Position numbers and translations under genes: made by a program
From: JARRJY01 sp050116415
GTDB taxonomy: Bacteria; Pseudomonadota; Gammaproteobacteria; UBA6429; Thiohalophilaceae
DNA length: 9,504 bases
Assembly: GCA_050116415.1 (NCBI GenBank)
Contig: JASFOS010000086.1
Span: 1-9,504, forward strand
Reading direction: 5' to 3'
Notes under the pieces: model-generated
Told to the model about the DNA's origin: nothing
What the model saw: the letters and a program-made list of their open reading frames with translations, nothing else
Databases searched by the model: none
Shown here: piece by piece, positions 5,825 to 9,504 of the stretch
Position numbering within the stretch: position 1 is the stretch's first letter
Layout of the letters: every line of letters begins with the position of its first letter

Positions 5825-6883
5825 ATGGCCATCCGCGTTTTAGTTGTCGATGATTCCGGCTTTTTTCGCCGACGTGTCAGTGAAATGCTCAATGCTGATC
5901 CATTGCTGGAAGTCGTGGATACGGCAGAAAATGGTGAACAGGCTATTCAGAAGGCGTCGCAAATAAAACCTGACGTGATCACCATGGATATTGAAATGCC
6001 GGTACTCAATGGCATTGACGCCACACGCAAGATCATGTCCATGGCGCCAGTACCGATCATCATGTTTTCATCCTTGACCACCGAGGGCGCCCAGGCAACG
6101 CTCGATGCGCTTGATGCAGGGGCGCTGGACTTTCTGCCCAAACGTTTTGAGGATATCGCCAAGGACAAGGAAGAAGCACGTCGGTTGTTATGCCAGCGTG
6201 TTCGTGCCGTCGCGCGTAAACGTGTTCAAACGACGGCACCTTCTGCGACCAGCAGACCCGCAGCGGTTGCAACGCCGGCTGCCAGGCCGATAAAAACGGT
6301 CTCTGCTTCCCATAACGCCATCAAGCTGGTGGCAATCGGGACCTCGACCGGGGGGCCGGTTGCATTACAAAAGGTTCTGACCCGGATCCCGGCTGATTTC
6401 CCGGTTCCCATTGTGATGGTTCAACATATGCCTGGTTCATTTACCCCGGCTTTCGCGCAGCGGTTAAATACCCAATGTGCGATCACGGTGAAAGAAGCGG
6501 AAGATGGTGAACCATTGAAACCTGCTACCGCCTACCTGGCACCGGGCGGGAAACAAATGCTGGTTGATGGTCGCCCAGGCAATGCCGTTATTCGTATCAA
6601 GGAAGGTGATGCTTCCCAGACTTATAAACCCAGTGTCGATATTACCTTTGCTTCCATCACGCGTATTTATCCAGGCGACACCCTGGCGGTGATCCTGACC
6701 GGGATGGGGGCAGACGGGCGAGAAGGTGCCAGGATGCTGAAACAAAAAGGTTCGGCTATCTGGTCACAGGACGAGGCTACCTCGGTTGTTTATGGTATGC
6801 CTGCGGCAGTTGCCGAGGCCGGCCTGGTGGAAAAAATACTGCCACTGGATGAGGTTGGCACAGAGATCGTAAAGCGAGTGTAG
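5825..6883 (+). CDS. cheB: Chemoreceptor glutamate methylesterase/deamidase CheB
   Basis: CheB removes methyl groups from chemoreceptors (and deamidates Gln) when phosphorylated by CheA, giving adaptation. The protein has 352 aa. Seen: N-terminal receiver domain (about 1-125) with acidic pair D9-D10, phospho-Asp D55 in ITMDIEMPVLNG, and K106 in FLPK; an Ala/Pro/Thr-rich linker (about 134-162); and the C-terminal esterase domain with S174 in GTSTGGP, H201 in QHMPGSF and D297 in GMGADG, which together form the catalytic triad. The start at 5825 gives the standard MAIRVLVVDDSG N-terminus. Its Shine-Dalgarno AGGAG (5808-5812) is 12 bases away, longer than usual. The stop lies 3 bases before motC. 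The partner methyltransferase CheR is not in this window. Confidence 0.97.
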   Translation: MAIRVLVVDDSGFFRRRVSEMLNADPLLEVVDTAENGEQAIQKASQIKPDVITMDIEMPVLNGIDATRKIMSMAPVPIIMFSSLTTEGAQATLDALDAGALDFLPKRFEDIAKDKEEARRLLCQRVRAVARKRVQTTAPSATSRPAAVATPAARPIKTVSASHNAIKLVAIGTSTGGPVALQKVLTRIPADFPVPIVMVQHMPGSFTPAFAQRLNTQCAITVKEAEDGEPLKPATAYLAPGGKQMLVDGRPGNAVIRIKEGDASQTYKPSVDITFASITRIYPGDTLAVILTGMGADGREGARMLKQKGSAIWSQDEATSVVYGMPAAVAEAGLVEKILPLDEVGTEIVKRV

Positions 6884-6886
6884 AAC

Positions 6887-7627
6887 ATGGATATTCTTAG
6901 CTTAATAGGATTGTTACTCGGCATCGCGGCGATATTGTTTGGCCAGTATCTTGAGGGCGGTCATGTCAGTACCCTGGTGAACGGGCCAGCCATGTTGATT
7001 GTACTGGGTGGCACCTTTGGTGCGGTGATGTTGCAGTCGCCTTTTTCAACCTTCATGCGTTCCATGCGTATGTTGTTCTGGGTATTTATCACTCCCAATG
7101 ATAAGTCCGATGAAACCATCGAGAAGTTAATCAACTGGAGCAATATTGCACGTAAAGAGGGTTTGTTAGGCCTGGAAAACATCGAAGAAACTGAAAACGA
7201 TGCGTTTACCCGCAAGGGTTTGCAGTTATTGATTGATGGCAGTGAACCGGAAAGCATTCGCTCGATCATGCATGTTGATGTGAATACCAAGGAACACTTT
7301 GATATGCAGGCCGCCAAGGTCTTTGAAAGTATGGGTGGCTACAGTCCAACCATCGGTATCCTGGGTGCGGTCATGGGGTTAATCCAGGTGATGGGTAACC
7401 TGTCTGATCCCAGCAAGCTGGGCAGTGGCATAGCCGTTGCGTTTGTTGCCACTATCTATGGGGTAGGTGCGGCGAATTTACTGTTTTTACCGGTTGCCAA
7501 CAAGTTGAAGAATATCGTGCATCGCCAGGCTTTGATGCGTGAAATGGTCGTTGAAGGTATGGTCTCTATCGCGGAAGGCGAAAACCCGCGTAATATCGAA
7601 ACCAAGTTGCTGGGCTATCTTCGTTGA
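6887..7627 (+). CDS. motC: Flagellar stator protein MotC (MotA/PomA family)
   Basis: This is the MotA-type half of a stator complex, which couples ion flow to flagellar rotation in the inner membrane. Length is 246 aa. Seen: four hydrophobic segments at about 2-22, 33-50, 151-170 and 180-201; a cytoplasmic loop between the second and third with the conserved ARKEGLLGLE block (88-97), in which R89 and E97 match E. coli MotA R90 and E98 that contact FliG; and conserved prolines P154 (GYSPTIGILGAVMGLI) and P202 (LFLPVANKL) matching P173 and P222. The start is 3 bases after the cheB stop, with no strong Shine-Dalgarno, so coupling is likely. Position next to cheB and pairing with motD fit the pseudomonad MotC/MotD set rather than MotA/MotB. 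Ion choice cannot be fixed from the sequence alone; MotC/D homologues are usually proton-driven. Confidence 0.94.
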   Translation: MDILSLIGLLLGIAAILFGQYLEGGHVSTLVNGPAMLIVLGGTFGAVMLQSPFSTFMRSMRMLFWVFITPNDKSDETIEKLINWSNIARKEGLLGLENIEETENDAFTRKGLQLLIDGSEPESIRSIMHVDVNTKEHFDMQAAKVFESMGGYSPTIGILGAVMGLIQVMGNLSDPSKLGSGIAVAFVATIYGVGAANLLFLPVANKLKNIVHRQALMREMVVEGMVSIAEGENPRNIETKLLGYLR

Positions 7628-7645
7628 TACTGCGTGAGAAATGTC

Positions 7646-8539
7646 ATGACACGTCGTCGCCTTCAGGATGAACATGAAAATACCGAACGTTGGCTGGTAT
7701 CCTATGCTGATTTCATAACGCTGTTGTTTGCCTTCTTCGTCGTAATGTACTCGATGTCGTCGGTTAACGAAGGCAAGTATCGTGTGCTGTCCGACACGAT
7801 GGTGGACGCGTTCAAAACACCGCCCAAGTCCACGGAGCCGATCCAGATCGGTGAACCGGTAAAAAGTATTAAACCGGAAGATGGACGCATCGATAAACCG
7901 CAGGTCATCAAGCTACAACCCAGGCATGCAGCCCCGGATACCGCCATGCAACGTATCGCCAGTGATATTAAACGGGCTATGCAACCTTTGATTGATCAGG
8001 GGTTGATCGAGGTGACACAGGACAAGTTGTGGGTCACCGTGGAAATGAATACCAGTATCCTGTTTACCAGTGGCAGTGCGGCATTGGAGGATGAGGCTTA
8101 TCCGGTGTTAAGGGACTTATCGACAGTGCTGGCCAAGCTGCCCAACCACGTTGATGTGGAAGGCTATACCGATAATTTGCCTATTAATAATGAAATATTC
8201 CGTTCCAACTGGGAACTGTCGGCCGCACGTGCGGCCAGTGTGGTACATCTATTCACACGCAATGACATTGATCCTGAACGGCTGGCCGCGATTGGTTACG
8301 GTGAATACCGGCCGGTGGCCGATAATGCCACCAGCGAGGGGCGTCGCAAAAACCGGCGCGTGGCGGTGGTGATCCTGGCGGATAAAAATGCCCGTCGCAT
8401 GCTGGAAATTGAGCGTAAAATGGACGACCCTTATACAAATAATGATGGAAATGGCACAAAACTTGAATCAGAGCAGGTGTCGATATCTCAACAGCAGAAG
8501 ACGGACACAATGATTCAAAAGTCGGAGCGCGCGCAATGA
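7646..8539 (+). CDS. motD: Flagellar stator protein MotD (MotB family, OmpA-like peptidoglycan-binding)
   Basis: This is the MotB-type stator half, which carries the ion-binding Asp and anchors the stator to peptidoglycan. From ATG 7646 it has 297 aa. I prefer this start to GTG 7634 because it gives MTRRRLQDEHENTERW, the usual short basic MotD N-terminus, and GAGA (7636-7639) lies about 6 bases upstream. Seen: one membrane segment (about 16-37) with the ion-binding D22 in SYADFITLLFAFFVVMYS; a plug/linker (about 40-100); and an OmpA/MotB C-terminal domain (about 130-245) with GYTDNLPI (173-180), NWELSAARA (188-196), GYGEYRPVADN (217-227) and EGRRKNRRV. A 50-residue charged, Gln-rich tail follows. 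The stop overlaps the parA start by 4 bases (ATGA). Confidence 0.95.
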   Translation: MTRRRLQDEHENTERWLVSYADFITLLFAFFVVMYSMSSVNEGKYRVLSDTMVDAFKTPPKSTEPIQIGEPVKSIKPEDGRIDKPQVIKLQPRHAAPDTAMQRIASDIKRAMQPLIDQGLIEVTQDKLWVTVEMNTSILFTSGSAALEDEAYPVLRDLSTVLAKLPNHVDVEGYTDNLPINNEIFRSNWELSAARAASVVHLFTRNDIDPERLAAIGYGEYRPVADNATSEGRRKNRRVAVVILADKNARRMLEIERKMDDPYTNNDGNGTKLESEQVSISQQQKTDTMIQKSERAQ

Positions 8540-9336
8540 AAGTCTGGGCAGTCGCCAATCAGAAGGGCGGGGTAGGAAAAACCACTACCGCCGTGACCCT
8601 GGCTGGTCATTTGATCGGGGAAGGTATGCGCGTATTGCTGGTCGATCTGGACCCGCATGGCTCGATGACCTCCTATTTTGGCTACGATCCGGATACGCTG
8701 GATAACTCGGTCTACCAGTTATTCCAGGGTCAGTCAGCGGAACCGGGCATAGCCCCGCATGCTGTACTGCATGGCACCTCCATGGAAGGCCTGGAATTAT
8801 TGCCGGCTTCCACCGCACTCGCGACCCTGGATCGCCAGTTAGGCAGCCAGGAAGGTAAAGGCCTGGTGATACAGCGTGCGCTCAAGCAACTGGAAAACCG
8901 CTTTGATTACGTGTTGATTGATTGTCCCCCCTTGCTGGGGATCCTGATGGTCAATGCGCTGGCGGCGGCCGAGAAACTGCTGGTGCCGGTGCAGACCGAG
9001 TTTCTTGCCCTGAAAGGGCTGGAGCGCATGATGCGAACCCTGCAAATGGTGATGCGTGCGCGCAAAAACAAGCTTGAGTTCCTGGTGATTCCTACCATGT
9101 TCGATAAACGTACCAAGGCCGCCACGGAGTGCCTGCAAGTACTGCAAGAGCAATATGGTGATGACTTGTGGCATGAAGTCGTTCCGGTCGATACCAAGTT
9201 CCGTGAAGCAAGCAAACGTGGTATTCCCTTGTCGATGATGATGCCCAGTTCACGTGGTGCGAAAGCCTATGCGGAATTGCTCAAGACCCTGGAAGGCCAG
9301 GAAAATGAACCCATTCTTAGACTGGTGAAATCGTAA
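8536..9336 (+). CDS. parC: ParA-family ATPase of the chemotaxis cluster (ParC-like array positioning protein)
   Basis: ParC-type ATPases place chemoreceptor arrays at the old pole and pass them to daughter cells. This one is 266 aa. Seen: deviant Walker A KGGVGKT at 10-16 with signature Lys K10, second motif DLDPHGSM (37-44), and Walker B with D129 in LIDCPP. The N-terminus MKVWAVANQKGG and the DLDPHGSMTSYFG stretch are typical of the orphan ParA found in polar che clusters, as opposed to chromosomal ParA, and no parB or parS-like element is beside it. The ATG overlaps the motD stop (ATGA), with GGAG (8524-8527) 8 bases upstream. The stop shares one base with the next ATG. Soj/ParA annotation would be equally formal; the ParC role rests on context. 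Confidence 0.9.
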   Translation: MKVWAVANQKGGVGKTTTAVTLAGHLIGEGMRVLLVDLDPHGSMTSYFGYDPDTLDNSVYQLFQGQSAEPGIAPHAVLHGTSMEGLELLPASTALATLDRQLGSQEGKGLVIQRALKQLENRFDYVLIDCPPLLGILMVNALAAAEKLLVPVQTEFLALKGLERMMRTLQMVMRARKNKLEFLVIPTMFDKRTKAATECLQVLQEQYGDDLWHEVVPVDTKFREASKRGIPLSMMMPSSRGAKAYAELLKTLEGQENEPILRLVKS

Positions 9337-9504
9337 TGAGTAATAGTAACGCCCCCCTGGTTGATGAAAAGCTGGCTGTATCGCTGTTTCTCGATTCATT
9401 ATTGCGGGATACGGAGTCAGTACCGGCTGAGGAAGAATCCCTGTCGCCGGTTCGCGAGGTGGTGTATCAACCAGCCCCACGTTCAGAAGAGCCTGCCCGC
9501 TTCG
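9336..9504 (+). CDS. N-terminus of a probable ParP/CheW-like protein (runs off window)
   Basis: A 56-codon open frame starts at ATG 9336, sharing one base with the parA stop (TAATG), and continues past the window end. The visible part reads MSNSNAPLVDEKLAVSLFLDSLLRDTES followed by acidic, Pro-rich sequence. This fits the disordered N-terminal region of ParP/CheW-like proteins encoded directly downstream of ParC in polar chemotaxis clusters; ParP tethers arrays via CheA and has a C-terminal CheW-like domain. That domain is not in the window, so the identification depends on gene order. The tight overlap supports it being a real gene in the same transcript. Confidence 0.65.
   Translation, partial: MSNSNAPLVDEKLAVSLFLDSLLRDTESVPAEEESLSPVREVVYQPAPRSEEPARF

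Noticed and set aside
6286..6293. GCCGATAA inside cheB as a second sigma-28 -10
   Set aside because: No TAAAG-like -35 is present 11-13 bases upstream, and the site sits in the coding linker.
7009..7023. Sigma-54-like match TGGCAC with GG-N10-GC spacing
   Set aside because: It lies within motC codons for the conserved GGTFGA segment, with no gene start at a fitting distance downstream.
7634..7645. GTG at 7634 as the motD start
   Set aside because: It has no Shine-Dalgarno and adds four residues not typical of the family; ATG 7646 has GAGA at good spacing and gives the usual MotD N-terminus.
8318..8325. GCCGATAA inside motD as a sigma-28 promoter for parA
   Set aside because: The upstream bases show no -35 resemblance, and the sequence encodes the conserved VADN part of the OmpA-like domain.

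Overview
The window carries one strand of a flagellar and chemotaxis gene block, all genes on +, in the order flhF (3' part) - fleN/flhG - fliA - cheY - cheZ - cheA - cheB - motC (MotA-type) - motD (MotB-type) - parA-like (parC) - start of a probable parP/cheW-like gene. From memory, this is the order of the main flagellar/chemotaxis locus of Pseudomonas and other polarly flagellated Gammaproteobacteria. CheZ, FlhF/FleN and a MotC/MotD pair placed beside cheB all support that assignment. Base composition is near half G+C, well below typical Pseudomonas, so a moderate-GC gammaproteobacterium of another genus seems more likely. I cannot name the genus.

Layout: (1) 1-2203, flagellar placement and late-gene control. 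FlhF (SRP-type GTPase, polar placement), FleN/FlhG (MinD-type ATPase, flagellar number) and FliA (sigma-28) overlap each other end to start. (2) 2204-2464, the only sizeable gap (261 bp). It holds an AT-rich inverted repeat and a sigma-28-like promoter whose -10 box is a perfect GCCGATAA; the next gene, cheY, has a GTG start behind a strong Shine-Dalgarno. (3) 2465-6883, the chemotaxis core: CheY (response regulator), CheZ (its phosphatase), CheA (histidine kinase), CheB (methylesterase). No CheR lies in the window. (4) 6887-8539, the stator pair MotC/MotD. (5) 8536-9504, a second ParA-family ATPase and the N-terminus of its likely partner, probably for polar positioning of chemoreceptor arrays.

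How they work together: FlhF and FleN set where and how many flagella form. FliA turns on late genes, apparently including the cheY operon beside it. CheA phosphorylates CheY and CheB, CheZ resets CheY, and MotC/MotD supply torque. ParC with ParP would keep the arrays at the pole.

The most interesting observation is in CheA. No folded P2 (CheY-docking) domain is apparent. Instead a ~200-residue low-complexity linker holds three copies of an acidic-amphipathic motif (consensus DEITDDEFEALLDELHG) that resembles the FliM N-terminal CheY-binding peptide and the CheZ C-terminal tail. Other points of note are the sigma-28 promoter before cheY, a sharp AT-rich codon island inside fleN, and a hairpin just upstream of the cheB ribosome binding site. 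No RNA genes, insertion sequences, CRISPR arrays or other mobile elements were seen.
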